Positions 47,434 through 58,297 are shown, counted from the first letter of the stretch. The stretch: 64,000 bases of DNA from Lysobacter_K sp038248955 (GCA_038248955.1 JBBRWW010000002.1:9495-73494); one strand, 5' to 3'. Program-made: numbers and translations. The notes: generated from the sequence alone by a model not told the origin.

Positions 47434-49512
47434 TCAGCCCAGCAGCGGCACCAGCAGCAGCGCCACGATGTTGATGATCTTGATCAACGGGTTGATCGCC
47501 GGGCCGGCGGTGTCCTTGTATGGATCGCCGACGGTATCGCCGGTGACCGCGGCCTTGTGCGCCTCGGAGCCCTTGCCGCCGTGATGGCCGTCCTCGATGT
47601 ATTTCTTGGCGTTGTCCCACGCACCGCCGCCGGTGGTCATCGAGATCGCCACGAACAGCCCGGTGACGATCGTGCCGATCAGCAGGCCGCCGAGCGCCTT
47701 CGGCCCGAGCAGCAGGCCGACCACCACCGGTACCGCGACGGGCAGCAGCGACGGGATCACCATTTCCCTGATCGCCGACTTGGTCAGCATGTCGACCGCG
47801 CGCGAGTAGTCGGGCTTGGCGGTGCCGGCCATGATCCCGGGGATTTCACGGAACTGGCGGCGCACTTCCTCGACCACCGCGCCGGCGGCGCGCCCGACCG
47901 CCTCCATCGCCATCGCCCCGAACAGATACGGGATCAGGCCGCCGATCAGCAGGCCGATGATCACCATGTGGTCGGACAGGTCGAAGCGCAGCGCCTCGTA
48001 GGCAATGCCGGTCGCCGCCGCCTTGGCCTCGCCCACGGTGTTGAGGTTGTGGGTGTAGTCGGCAAACAGCACCAGCGCCGCGAGCGCGGCCGAGCCGATC
48101 GCATAGCCCTTGGTCACCGCCTTGGTGGTGTTGCCGACCGCGTCCAGCGGATCGGTCACCGCGCGCACCTCCGGCGGCAGTTCCGCCATCTCGGCGATGC
48201 CGCCAGCGTTGTCGGTGATCGGGCCATAGGCGTCGAGCGCGACGATCATGCCGGCCATCGACAGCATCGCCGTGGCGGCGATCGCGATGCCGTACAGGCC
48301 GCCATGCAGGTGGGCGAAGTAGATTGCCAGGCACACCGCGATCACCGGCCACGCGGTCGACTTCATCGAGATGCCGAGCCCGGCGATGATGTTGGTGCCG
48401 TGCCCGGTGGTGGATGCCGCGGCGATGTGCTGCACCGGCTTGAACTGGGTGCCGGTGTAGTACTCGGTGATCCAGACGATCACGCCGGTCAATACCAGCC
48501 CGATCAGTCCGCACACGAACAGGTTGACCGCGCTGATCGACACGCTGCCGTCGAGCGCCGTCAATCCGGCCGGGAACAGCGCCGTGGTGACGAACCAGAA
48601 CGCCACCGCCGACAGCACTGCCGACACGATCACGCCCTTGTACAGCGCGCCCATGATCGAGCCGCCTTCCTTCACCTTGACGAAGAACGCGCCAACGATC
48701 GAGGCGATGATCGACACGCCGCCCAGCACCAGCGGATAGAGCACCGCGTTCGTGTCGGCGGCGAACATCAGTCCGCCCAGCAGCATCGTGGCGATGATCG
48801 TGACCGCGTAGGTCTCGAACAGGTCGGCGGCCATGCCGGCGCAGTCGCCGACGTTGTCGCCGACGTTGTCGGCGATCACCGCCGGGTTGCGCGGGTCGTC
48901 CTCGGGGATGCCGGCCTCGACCTTGCCGACCAGGTCGGCACCGACGTCCGCGCCCTTGGTGAAGATGCCGCCGCCCAGGCGCGCGAAGATCGAGATCAGC
49001 GAGGCGCCGAACGCGAGCCCGACCAATGCGTGCAGCGCCGGTTCGCCGCTGATGCCCATGCGCCCCAGTACCAGCCAATAGCCGGCGACGCCGAGCAGGC
49101 CCAGGCCCACCACCAGCATCCCGGTGATCGCGCCGCCGCGGAAGGCGATGTCCATCGCCGGGCCGATGCCGCGTCGCGCCGCCTCGGCGGTGCGCACGTT
49201 GGCGCGCACCGAGACGTTCATGCCGATGTAGCCGGCCGCGCCCGACAGCACCGCGCCGATCAGGAAACCGATCGCGGTGGGCCAGTTGAGGAAGATGCCG
49301 ATCAGCACGAACAACGCGACGCCGGCGATCGCGATCGTGGTGTATTGGCGGTTGAGGTAGGCGCGGGCGCCTTCCTGGATCGCGCCGGCGATCTCCTGCA
49401 TGCGGGCGTTGCCGGCGGGCTGCGCGCTGATCCAGCGCGCGGAGATGATCCCGTAAAGGATCGCGATGGCGGCGCACCCGAGCGCCAGATACAAACCGTA
49501 AAGCTCCAGCAT
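47434..49512 (-). CDS. hppA: membrane-bound proton-translocating pyrophosphatase, K+-independent type
   Basis: The 692-residue integral membrane pump couples PPi hydrolysis to H+ export. Sixteen or so helices and the catalytic loops are present: GADLVGKVEAGIPEDDPRNP and AVIADNVGDNVGDCAGMAAD. At the potassium-site position it reads GNTTKA with K464, the mark of the K+-independent class (K+-dependent enzymes have Ala there). A GGGGAGG ribosome-binding site precedes the ATG. Soluble ppa and the PPi-dependent pfp are close by. Confidence 0.97.
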   Translation of the reverse strand: MLELYGLYLALGCAAIAILYGIISARWISAQPAGNARMQEIAGAIQEGARAYLNRQYTTIAIAGVALFVLIGIFLNWPTAIGFLIGAVLSGAAGYIGMNVSVRANVRTAEAARRGIGPAMDIAFRGGAITGMLVVGLGLLGVAGYWLVLGRMGISGEPALHALVGLAFGASLISIFARLGGGIFTKGADVGADLVGKVEAGIPEDDPRNPAVIADNVGDNVGDCAGMAADLFETYAVTIIATMLLGGLMFAADTNAVLYPLVLGGVSIIASIVGAFFVKVKEGGSIMGALYKGVIVSAVLSAVAFWFVTTALFPAGLTALDGSVSISAVNLFVCGLIGLVLTGVIVWITEYYTGTQFKPVQHIAAASTTGHGTNIIAGLGISMKSTAWPVIAVCLAIYFAHLHGGLYGIAIAATAMLSMAGMIVALDAYGPITDNAGGIAEMAELPPEVRAVTDPLDAVGNTTKAVTKGYAIGSAALAALVLFADYTHNLNTVGEAKAAATGIAYEALRFDLSDHMVIIGLLIGGLIPYLFGAMAMEAVGRAAGAVVEEVRRQFREIPGIMAGTAKPDYSRAVDMLTKSAIREMVIPSLLPVAVPVVVGLLLGPKALGGLLIGTIVTGLFVAISMTTGGGAWDNAKKYIEDGHHGGKGSEAHKAAVTGDTVGDPYKDTAGPAINPLIKIINIVALLLVPLLG

Positions 49513-49766
49513 GAAACCCTCCCCAGAGTGGAAACATCACAGGAAAAACGATTGAGCACCTTGTCCAGCTGTCTTGATTCTTGTGTCGCTGGTTCCGCGT
49601 TGCCGGCCTGGCCGGTGTGGTAGTGGATGGCTGCGGCATCGGCTCAGGTCCGCGACGGCAACCGCCCGACTATGGCACACGGCCCCGGGGCGTGGAACCT
49701 CGTGAAACCAGGGTTCAGGCCGCGCGTGCGAGCCTGCGGCCCGAGTTCCGTTCGATGGAGTCCCCC

Positions 49767-50285
49767 ATGCGTCTCGTCCTGGCCTTGCTTGCCGCCCTCT
49801 CCTTGCCCGCGCTCGCGGTTGCCTCGCAATCCGAAAGCCCGAAGCCCGAAATCACCCGCGCCGACATCAAACCGCAGGCCGTCGGCGCCGCGCACACGCT
49901 GCGCACGATCCCGGAGGCCTGCGCCCGCATTGAAGGCGTGTTCACCGGTGAGGCGACGCAGCCGTACAAGTTCGCGGTGGTGCGTACCAGTCCGAACTGC
50001 CAGCCGCGGGCGCGTTTCGTCGATGCCGCCAAGGCCAAGCCCTCGGAAAAAACGGGCTGGAAGTTCAATGACCTGATCCGCGTTGCCAACGCGAGTTGCG
50101 GCACGCAGCTGGCTGTCGTGCGGGTGTGGCGCAAGCCGGTCGCCGTGGCGCCGCCGAAGCTCGATGGCCAGGGCCAATCGCGCATCTACCTGGACGAACA
50201 GCGCAAGCTCGCCGCCGCCAAGCAGCTTGCCTCGGTGCCGATGTTCGCGGCGGAGATGAGCGTCGAGGGCCTGGCCTGCAAGTGA
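49767..50285 (+). CDS. periplasmic protein of unknown function
   Basis: The 172-residue protein has a clear signal peptide (residues 1-20, LVLALLAALSLPALAVAS). Four cysteines in the mature part (in EACAR, PNCQP, ASCGT, LACK) could form two disulfides. No domain was recognised. The start at 49767 is chosen because GGAG lies 10 bases before it; a start four codons upstream is also possible. It is convergent with pfp and shares its terminator. Confidence 0.7.
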   Translation: MRLVLALLAALSLPALAVASQSESPKPEITRADIKPQAVGAAHTLRTIPEACARIEGVFTGEATQPYKFAVVRTSPNCQPRARFVDAAKAKPSEKTGWKFNDLIRVANASCGTQLAVVRVWRKPVAVAPPKLDGQGQSRIYLDEQRKLAAAKQLASVPMFAAEMSVEGLACK

Positions 50286-50327
50286 CTCGCCGGCACGCCC
50301 GGGATACGTCGATCCCTTGCTGAAAAA

Positions 50328-50353
50328 AAGAAGGCCGCGTGAGCGGCCTTCTT
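50328..50353. terminator. bidirectional terminator
   Basis: AAGAAGGCCGC (50328-50338), loop GTGA, GCGGCCTTCTT (50343-50353): a perfect 11-bp stem. The A-run before it (50323-50329) serves as a T-run for the minus strand, so it ends pfp as well as the upstream plus-strand gene. Confidence 0.88.
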
Positions 50354-50455
50354 GTTGGTCCGTGACAGGACTGATGTGGCAACCGACAGCCCTTGTGTCG
50401 CCGAGCGTGGCGGCGCCCCCGACGCCTATTCGCCGGTGCGAACGCGCTGCCCGCG

Positions 50456-51712
50456 TCAGCCGTCGAATGCAGTCAGCTTCCTCTTCACCGCGACATTCTT
50501 CAGCGTCACGTACCTGGGCAGGCCGTCGCGCCCGTACGGCGGCGGCGACTCGCCGCGGATCAGTGGTTCCAGGTACTTGCGCGCCGCCGGCGTGATGCCG
50601 TAGCCGTCCCGGCGGATGAAACCGGCGGGCATCTTCTTCTCGTGGTTGGCGACCTTGGACAGCGGCGCGGCCTCGATCTTCCAGCGGTAGGGCGCGTCGG
50701 AGGTGCGCACAATCACCGGCATCACCGCGTTCATGCCCTTGAGTGCGAACTCCACCGCTTTCCTGCCGACCGCCTGGGCCTGGTCGAGATCGGTCTTCGA
50801 CGCCAGGTGTCGCGCAGAGCGCTGCAGGTAATCGGGCAGCGTCCAGTGCACCTTGTAACCGAGTACGTCCTTGACCCGGCCGGCGAGGTGCGAGGCGACG
50901 CCGCCGAGCTGGGTGTGCCCGAACGAATCCTTGCCGCCGCCGGCATCGGCGACGAAGCGGCCGTCGGCCGTCTGGATGCCCTCGCTGGCGACGACCACGC
51001 AGTAACCGACGCGCGCGACCGTGGCCTTCACCCTGGCGAAGAAGTCGGCTTCATCGAACGGCCGCTCCGGGAACAGGATCAGGTGCGGGGCGTCGTCGAG
51101 GCCCGCGCCGGCCAGACCCGCCGCGGCCGCGAGCCAGCCGGCATGGCGGCCCATCGCCTCGTACACGAACACCTTGGTGGAGGTGTCGGCCATCGCCGCG
51201 ACGTCGAGTGCGGCCTCGCGCACCGACACCGCGGTGTACTTGGCCGCCGAACCGAAGCCGGGGCTGCAGTCGGTGACCGCGAGGTCGTTGTCGACCGTCT
51301 TGGGCACGCCGATGCAGGTCAGCGGGTAGTCGAATTCGCGGGCAAGCTGCGAGACCTTGAGCGCGGTGTCGGCCGAATCGTTGCCGCCGTTGTAGAGGAA
51401 CCAGCGCACGTCGTGGGCCTTGAGCACGGCGAGCAGCCGCTGGTATTTCTCCCGGTCGGCGTCCAGCGACTTGAGCTTGACCCGGCAGGAACCAAACGCC
51501 CCGCCCGGGGTGTGGGCGAGCGCACGGATCGCCGCGGCAGACTCCTTGCTGGTGTCGATCAGGTCTTCGCGCAGCGCGCCGAGAATGCCGTTGCGGGCGG
51601 CCAGGACCTTCACCTTCTTGGCGCGGGCGGCCTCGATGACGGCGGCGGCGGTGGCGTTGATGACGGCGGTGACGCCGCCCGACTGGGCGTAAAGCAGGGT
51701 GCCGGAGGCCAT
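50456..51712 (-). CDS. pfp: pyrophosphate-dependent 6-phosphofructokinase
   Basis: The enzyme phosphorylates fructose 6-phosphate reversibly with PPi instead of ATP. The 418-residue protein has GGNDS at 109-113 and PKTVDND at 137-143, patterns of the PPi-using branch; ATP-dependent enzymes usually have GGDGS and GTIDND. The start at 51712 gives MASGTLLYAQSGGVTAVINA; the frame extends far upstream into adk but that is antisense. It makes glycolysis reversible at this step and recycles PPi. It shares a promoter region with adk. Confidence 0.95.
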   Translation of the reverse strand: MASGTLLYAQSGGVTAVINATAAAVIEAARAKKVKVLAARNGILGALREDLIDTSKESAAAIRALAHTPGGAFGSCRVKLKSLDADREKYQRLLAVLKAHDVRWFLYNGGNDSADTALKVSQLAREFDYPLTCIGVPKTVDNDLAVTDCSPGFGSAAKYTAVSVREAALDVAAMADTSTKVFVYEAMGRHAGWLAAAAGLAGAGLDDAPHLILFPERPFDEADFFARVKATVARVGYCVVVASEGIQTADGRFVADAGGGKDSFGHTQLGGVASHLAGRVKDVLGYKVHWTLPDYLQRSARHLASKTDLDQAQAVGRKAVEFALKGMNAVMPVIVRTSDAPYRWKIEAAPLSKVANHEKKMPAGFIRRDGYGITPAARKYLEPLIRGESPPPYGRDGLPRYVTLKNVAVKRKLTAFDG

Positions 51713-51740
51713 GTGCGTTCCAGGGTTGCGGCCGGTATGC

Positions 51741-51764
51741 GGTAAACTTCGCGCATTGTTTACC
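51741..51764. promoter_or_regulatory. GGTAAAC inverted repeat in the pfp/adk divergent promoter
   Basis: GGTAAAC (51741-51747) and GTTTACC (51758-51764) are exact mirror images separated by 10 bases. Each arm contains a -10-like hexamer (TAAACT for adk, TAAACA for pfp), so the two promoters may overlap almost face to face. Confidence 0.45.
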
Positions 51765-51838
51765 CGGCACGGTGGGCGGTGGCCGCATTGTAGCGTCGCC
51801 TCGCGCGCCGGGTTCTTAAGTCTTCGGGAGTCATGTAA

Positions 51839-52417
51839 ATGCGATTGGTACTTCTTGGCGCCCCGGGCTCCGGCAAGGGCACGCAGGCCACGCGACTCAA
51901 GGACCACCTGCAGGTGCCGCACATCTCCACCGGCGACCTGCTGCGCGCCGAAGTCGCCGCCGGCAGCCCGCTCGGACTGGCGGCCAAGGCGGTCATGGAC
52001 GTCGGCAACCTGGTCAGCGACGAGATCCTGCTCGGCATGCTCGAGGAGCGCCTCGCGCGCCCGGACGCCGCGCACGGTTTCATCCTCGACGGCTATCCGC
52101 GCAACCTCGCGCAGGCGGCGGCGCTGGATCGGTTGCTGGCCCGCATCGGCCAGCCGATGGGTTTCGCCGTGCAGCTGGACGTGCCGACCGAATTGCTGGT
52201 CGAGCGCATCGCCGGCCGCGCACAGGCCGAGGGCCGCGCCGACGACAGCCCGGAATCGGTGCGCAACCGCCTGTCCATCTATAACGGCCAGACCGCGCCG
52301 GTGATCGACTTCTATCGCCAGCACGGCCAGTTGACGGTGGTCGATGGCGTCGGCTCGCTCGATGAGGTCTTCACCCGGATCGTCGAGACACTGGCGCGGG
52401 TTCCCGACGTCGGTTGA
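51839..52417 (+). CDS. adk: adenylate kinase (short form)
   Basis: Adk interconverts AMP, ADP and ATP. The 192-residue protein has the P-loop LLGAPGSGKGTQA, the AMP-site STGDLLRAEV and the DGYPRNLAQA segment. The LID region is short, without the zinc-binding insertion of the long form, as in Xanthomonas. It is divergent from pfp. A GC-rich hairpin (52431-52449) after the gene may end its transcript. Confidence 0.97.
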   Translation: MRLVLLGAPGSGKGTQATRLKDHLQVPHISTGDLLRAEVAAGSPLGLAAKAVMDVGNLVSDEILLGMLEERLARPDAAHGFILDGYPRNLAQAAALDRLLARIGQPMGFAVQLDVPTELLVERIAGRAQAEGRADDSPESVRNRLSIYNGQTAPVIDFYRQHGQLTVVDGVGSLDEVFTRIVETLARVPDVG

Positions 52418-52430
52418 ACGGATGGGCCGG

Positions 52431-52449
52431 GGCACCCCGCCGGGGTGCC
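52431..52449 (+). terminator. hairpin after adk
   Basis: GGCACCCC and GGGGTGCC form a perfect 8-bp stem with a 3-base loop (52431-52438, 52442-52449). No T run follows, so it may act weakly or only as an RNA end. Confidence 0.35.
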
Positions 52450-52515
52450 GATCCGCGCCCGCGGCGGTGAAGCGATCGCGGCCATGGCCGCCCCTACCCA
52501 ACGGAACCCAAGATC

Positions 52516-53952
<1,437 letters not shown>

Positions 53953-53972
53953 TCGCGGGTAGATTGGCGGCC

Positions 53973-54578
53973 ATGGCCACCCAAACGCCACCCGTCGAAT
54001 CGCCGCCGGTCGATTCACTGAGTATCTTCCCGCTGCACACGGTGCTGGTGCCCGGCGCGTCGCTGGGGCTGCGGGTGTTCGAGCCGCGTTACCTCGACCT
54101 GGTCCGCGAGTGCGGCCGCAACAGCGTCGGGTTCGGCGTCTGCCTGATTCTCGATGGCGCCGAGGCGGGTGCGCCGGCGACGGCCGCGGTGGTCGGGACC
54201 GAAGCCGTGATCGAGGATTTCGGCAGCGATTCCACCGGCGTGCTGACGCTTCAGGTGCGTGGCGCGCGGCGGTTCCGGGTGCAGCGGATGCGGGTGCGCG
54301 ACAACGGTCGCCAGGTCGCGGACGTCCGCTGGTGCGACGCCGAACCGGTGCAGCGGCTGCAGCCCGAGCACGGCCTGCTGGCGTTGCTGCTGCAAAGCCT
54401 GATCGACCGCTTCGGTGGTGAACACACGAGGGCGCCGAGCGCGTTGCTCGACGATGCCCGTTGGGTGTCGTGGCGACTGGCCGAACTGCTGCCGCTGGAA
54501 GACGAGCAGCGCCTGCAGTTGTTGCAGCTCGACGATCCGCACGAGCGCCTCGAACGGGTGCTTGCGCTACTGCCCTGA
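53973..54578 (+). CDS. LON substrate-binding-domain protein
   Basis: The 201-residue protein is a stand-alone LON N-terminal domain: LSIFPLHTVLVPGASLGLRVFEPRYLDLV, with GFGVCLILDG further in. It lacks the AAA and protease parts of Lon. Such proteins are widespread in Proteobacteria with unknown function. Its end overlaps the convergent DedA-PAP2 gene by 12 bases. A TAGATT 16 bases upstream of the start may be a -10 box. Confidence 0.85.
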   Translation: MATQTPPVESPPVDSLSIFPLHTVLVPGASLGLRVFEPRYLDLVRECGRNSVGFGVCLILDGAEAGAPATAAVVGTEAVIEDFGSDSTGVLTLQVRGARRFRVQRMRVRDNGRQVADVRWCDAEPVQRLQPEHGLLALLLQSLIDRFGGEHTRAPSALLDDARWVSWRLAELLPLEDEQRLQLLQLDDPHERLERVLALLP

Positions 54579-56594
54579 AGCGTCTGGCGGTGGCTGTCGG
54601 GCCGCCACATCATCCGTACGGATGCGCAAGACCGGCATGCCACTGCCGGGGTGGGGGCTGTCGACGCCACGGAACGATTGCAGCGCTGCACGCACCGCGG
54701 CATGGGCGTGGCCGGTGTCCGGCTCGGGCTGCCACAGGGTTGCGACCCCGAACAACCGGGTCGCGCGCAACGTCTGGGTGCTGCCGAGCCACAGCGGCAT
54801 GCCGTCGTCCAGCGTCGCCGGCGCGGGCCACAGGCGCAGGGCATGCAGCTCGCCGGGCTGCTCGCCGTCGTGCAGCATCAGCAGCGCTTCGGCCTGGGCG
54901 TCGAGCGTGGCCGGCAGCACCACCTGGTCGCGCATCGGCGTGTTGTCATCGAGCAGGCCCAGTGTCGCCACCCAGTCGGCCTGTGGCTGGGCGCGCCAGC
55001 CCTGTGCCTGGAGCACGGCCTGCAGCGGCGCCAGCGAACCGGCCACCTGCAGGTCCAGCGGCCAGCGCCGGCGGATGTCGGCTTCGGCGCGCCGGTCGGG
55101 CAGGCTGGCCCAGTCGCGTCGCCACCAGCCATCCGCGGCGAGGGTGGTGGTCGGCACGGCCACCGCAAATTTCGCCAGCAGCGGATCGGCCGCGCGCGGC
55201 GCATGCCACAACGCCGCCAGCGCGAAGACGCCGTAAAACGACCATGCCAGCGGCCGCATCCACAGCGCGCGCGCAACGTGGCGACGGTACGCAAAGCCCA
55301 GCGCCAACAGCCACAGGATGCCGAACAGGGTGCCGCCGACCAGGTCGCTGGGCCAGTGCGCGCCCAGATAGAGCCGCGCGAAGCCCACCACCGTCGTCAC
55401 CACGCCGGCCAGCAGGTAAGGCCATACGCGCCGGCGGCCGGGCAACTCGCGCGCGATCAGGACGGCGAAAAAACCGAACGTGATCGTGGTCATCGTCACC
55501 GCGACCGAGGGAAAGCCAAAGCCGGCCGGCGCAGTCGGCGGGCGTGGCATGTCGATCGCCGCTCCCAGCAACGCGGTCAGCGCCAACCCGAACACCAGCG
55601 CGGCCAGCCAGTGCGCCGCCGCCATCCAGCGCCGTCGCCATAACAGGTAGGCCAGCGCCACCGCCGCCGCGGGACCCAGCACCGCGAAGTCGCCGAGGCT
55701 CGCCAGCGCGGCCATCATCCGGTCGGCGAGCGGGTTGCGCAGGGTCCACATGAAATCGTGGATGCGGTGGTCCAGCGCCAGCGGTCCGCCACTGGCCAGC
55801 AGCGAGGCCAGCAACGAAAACCACGCCCAGCTGATTCCGAGCAGGCACACCGCCAGCAGCAGCAGCGACGGCGATTCCGGCCGATTGGGGTCGATGAGGG
55901 CAGCAGCGTAACGGCCCAGGCGCGGGTGCGCGCGCGTCCACGCCAGCGCTCGCGCCAGCAAACTGTCGGCGTGCACGGCGAACCAGCGCCACGTGTACAA
56001 GACGCACGCCCAGACCAGCGCGATCGCAGCCAGCAAGGTCAGCAAGACCAACACCAGCCGGTCGGCGACCGCGGCCACCGCGTCGTAGGACGCCCCCAGC
56101 ACCCAGCCGGGGCCGAGGAACACCGCCGACCACGCGATGCAGGCCGCCAGGCTGGGCAGCGCGTAGCGGCGCAGTGGCATGTGCAGCATCCCGGCGATCG
56201 CCGGCACGAACGGCCGCACGGTGCCGACGAAACGCGCGATCACGATGCTCTTGGCGCCGTGGCGGCGGAACATCGACTCGCCCCGGTCCAGCCATTGCGG
56301 ATAGCGCGAGAACGGCCAGCGCTGCCGCAGTTGCGGCCCCCAGCGGTGGCCGATCCAGTAGCTCAGGCCGTCACCCAGGAATGCCCCCAATGCCGCACAC
56401 ACCAGCGCATACGGGCCGTTGACGTGCCCCAGGCCGACCAGCGCGCCAGCGGCGAGCAGCAGCGGCAACGCCGGCACGAGGATGCCCAGGATCACCAGCG
56501 CATCGCAGAACGCGACCAGGAAGATCAGCGCACCGGCAGCGGTGGGGTGCGCGCCGACCCATGCGGTCGTGCTCTCGATCCAGGCGGGTTCCAT
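54567..56594 (-). CDS. DedA-PAP2-LssY three-domain membrane protein
   Basis: In this 675-residue fusion, residues 1-200 are a DedA/SNARE-associated domain with ARFVGTVRPFVPAIAG. Residues 245-440 are a PAP2-like phosphatase domain, and 470-675 a LssY C-terminal domain. The PAP2 motifs are degraded. Motif 1 reads DMPRPP without the Lys, and motif 2 reads FPSVAV, lacking the PSGH histidine. Motif 3 (ARLYLGAHWPSD, R407, H413, D417) is intact. Lipid-linked transport is likely, while phosphatase activity is doubtful. Its end overlaps the LON-domain gene. Confidence 0.88.
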   Translation of the reverse strand: MEPAWIESTTAWVGAHPTAAGALIFLVAFCDALVILGILVPALPLLLAAGALVGLGHVNGPYALVCAALGAFLGDGLSYWIGHRWGPQLRQRWPFSRYPQWLDRGESMFRRHGAKSIVIARFVGTVRPFVPAIAGMLHMPLRRYALPSLAACIAWSAVFLGPGWVLGASYDAVAAVADRLVLVLLTLLAAIALVWACVLYTWRWFAVHADSLLARALAWTRAHPRLGRYAAALIDPNRPESPSLLLLAVCLLGISWAWFSLLASLLASGGPLALDHRIHDFMWTLRNPLADRMMAALASLGDFAVLGPAAAVALAYLLWRRRWMAAAHWLAALVFGLALTALLGAAIDMPRPPTAPAGFGFPSVAVTMTTITFGFFAVLIARELPGRRRVWPYLLAGVVTTVVGFARLYLGAHWPSDLVGGTLFGILWLLALGFAYRRHVARALWMRPLAWSFYGVFALAALWHAPRAADPLLAKFAVAVPTTTLAADGWWRRDWASLPDRRAEADIRRRWPLDLQVAGSLAPLQAVLQAQGWRAQPQADWVATLGLLDDNTPMRDQVVLPATLDAQAEALLMLHDGEQPGELHALRLWPAPATLDDGMPLWLGSTQTLRATRLFGVATLWQPEPDTGHAHAAVRAALQSFRGVDSPHPGSGMPVLRIRTDDVAARQPPPDASGQ

Positions 56595-56664
56595 GGCTCG
56601 ATTATAGGCAGCGCCAACGCGCCGCTGGTCGCAGTCGCCATGGCCTTGTCCGTAAACTGCGTCG

Positions 56665-57336
56665 ATGGCCCACGTTCCTGAAACCAGCGCGATCGAAGTC
56701 GCCGCACTCAAGGCCGACAGCTTTGGCCGCATCGCGCTGATGCGCGATGCCAGCGGCCTGTTCGTGCGCCGTGACCTGGGCCACGTACCGTGGTGGCTTC
56801 GGCTGCCGGCCTGGTGGCTGGCGCGGCGCGAGGCCCGGGCGCTGCGCACGGTCGATGGCCTGGCGGCGACCCCGCAACTGTTGCGCTGGGACGGTCGGCG
56901 GCTGGATCGCAGCTACATGGCCGGGGATGCGATGTACCAGCGCCCGCCGCACGGCGATCGCGCCTACTTCCAGCAGGCGCGGCGCCTGCTGCAACGGCTG
57001 CATCGGCGCGGCCTGGCCCACAACGACCTCGCCAAGGAAGCGAACTGGCTGGTGCTGACTGACGGCACGCCGGCGATCATCGACTTCCAGCTGGCCACCC
57101 GCGGTGATCCTCGCTCGCGCTGGATGCGCCTGCTCGCGCGCGAGGACCTGCGCCACCTGCTCAAGCACAAGCGCACCTACTGCCGCGAGGCATTGACGCC
57201 CGTCGAACGGCGCGTGCTCAGGCGGCACTCGTGGGTGCGCGAGCTGTGGTTCGTCACCGGCAAGCCGGTCTACCGCTTCGTAACGCGCCGCCTGCTTAAG
57301 TGGGAAGACAATGAAGGCCAAGGGCCCAAGCCCTAG
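56665..57336 (+). CDS. small kinase-like protein (RIO/LPS-kinase type)
   Basis: The 223-residue protein has the catalytic loop HNDLAKEANW (H119, D121, N127) and a DF at 140-141 (IIDFQLA), which are protein-kinase-fold motifs in the style of Kdo/LPS kinases (InaA/KdkA) and RIO kinases. The N-terminal lobe is short and its glycine-rich loop is not evident. Role is unknown; LPS core phosphorylation is one possibility. It diverges from the DedA fusion, with a TAAACT -10-like box 13 bases before the start. Confidence 0.75.
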   Translation: MAHVPETSAIEVAALKADSFGRIALMRDASGLFVRRDLGHVPWWLRLPAWWLARREARALRTVDGLAATPQLLRWDGRRLDRSYMAGDAMYQRPPHGDRAYFQQARRLLQRLHRRGLAHNDLAKEANWLVLTDGTPAIIDFQLATRGDPRSRWMRLLAREDLRHLLKHKRTYCREALTPVERRVLRRHSWVRELWFVTGKPVYRFVTRRLLKWEDNEGQGPKP

Positions 57337-57426
57337 CGAACGCCGGCGCGCTGAGCGGGCTGTCCGGACGCTGCTTGCGCGCGATGCGCCGCATTCCCTG
57401 CACGCCCCTCCTGACCAGGCCAACCC

Positions 57427-58248
57427 ATGACCACCCTGTCCGGCAAGACCCTGTTCATCACCGGTGCCTCCCGCGGCATCGGCCGCGCGATCGCGCTGCG
57501 CGCCGCGCGCGACGGCGCCAACATCGCCATTGCCTCGAAATCGTCGGTTGCCAACCCGAAGCTGGCCGGCACGATCCACAGCGTCGCCGCCGAGGTCGAG
57601 GCCGCGGGCGGCCGCGCGCTTGCGCTGAAGTGCGACATCCGCGAGGAGGACGAGGTACGCGCCTCGGTCGCCGCGACCGTCGACCTGTTTGGCGGTATCG
57701 ACATCCTGGTCAACAACGCCAGCGCGATCTGGCTGCGCGGCACGCTCGACACGCCCATCAAGCGCTACGACCTGATGCAGCAGGTCAATGCGCGCGGCAG
57801 CTTCGTGTGCGCGCAGGCCTGCCTGCCGTACCTGTTGCAGGCGCCCAATCCGCACATCCTGTCGCTGGCGCCGCCACCGAACCTCGATCCGAAGTGGTGG
57901 GCGCCGCATACCGCCTACACCCTGGCGAAGATGGGCATGAGCTTCGTCACGATTGGTTTGGCGGCGGAGTTCGGCCCGCGGGGCGTGGCCGTCAATGCGC
58001 TATGGCCACGCACGATCATCGCCACCGACGCACTCAACATGATCCCGGGCGTGGAGCTGTCGCGTTGCCGCACTCCGGCGATCGTCGCCGACGCCGCGCA
58101 CGCGATCCTGGTACGGTCGGCGGCCGGTTTCGCCGGGCAGTTCCTGATCGACGATGAGATCCTGTCCGCTGCGGGGGTGGACGACTTCAGCCGCTACGCC
58201 GTCGATCCGGGCCAGCCGTTGCTGCCCGACCTGTTTCTCGATGCCTGA
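57427..58248 (+). CDS. short-chain dehydrogenase/reductase
   Basis: The 273-residue SDR has TGASRGIGRAIALRAA for NAD(P), DILVNNAS, and the Tyr-x3-Lys pair in YTLAK. The active-site serine is probably in HILSLAPPP. The overall pattern, with SKSSVANPKLAGTIH after strand 2, resembles the HSDL2-like branch. Substrate is unknown. It is 49 bases before the glyoxalase gene in the same direction. Confidence 0.88.
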   Translation: MTTLSGKTLFITGASRGIGRAIALRAARDGANIAIASKSSVANPKLAGTIHSVAAEVEAAGGRALALKCDIREEDEVRASVAATVDLFGGIDILVNNASAIWLRGTLDTPIKRYDLMQQVNARGSFVCAQACLPYLLQAPNPHILSLAPPPNLDPKWWAPHTAYTLAKMGMSFVTIGLAAEFGPRGVAVNALWPRTIIATDALNMIPGVELSRCRTPAIVADAAHAILVRSAAGFAGQFLIDDEILSAAGVDDFSRYAVDPGQPLLPDLFLDA

Positions 58249-58297
58249 AGCCGCTGGCTGACCGCCGTCCCGACAACGAACTGGAGACATCCGAACC

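Noticed and set aside
47176..49623. 815-codon plus-strand open frame
   Set aside because: Antisense to hppA; composition is Arg/His/Gly-rich and matches no family.
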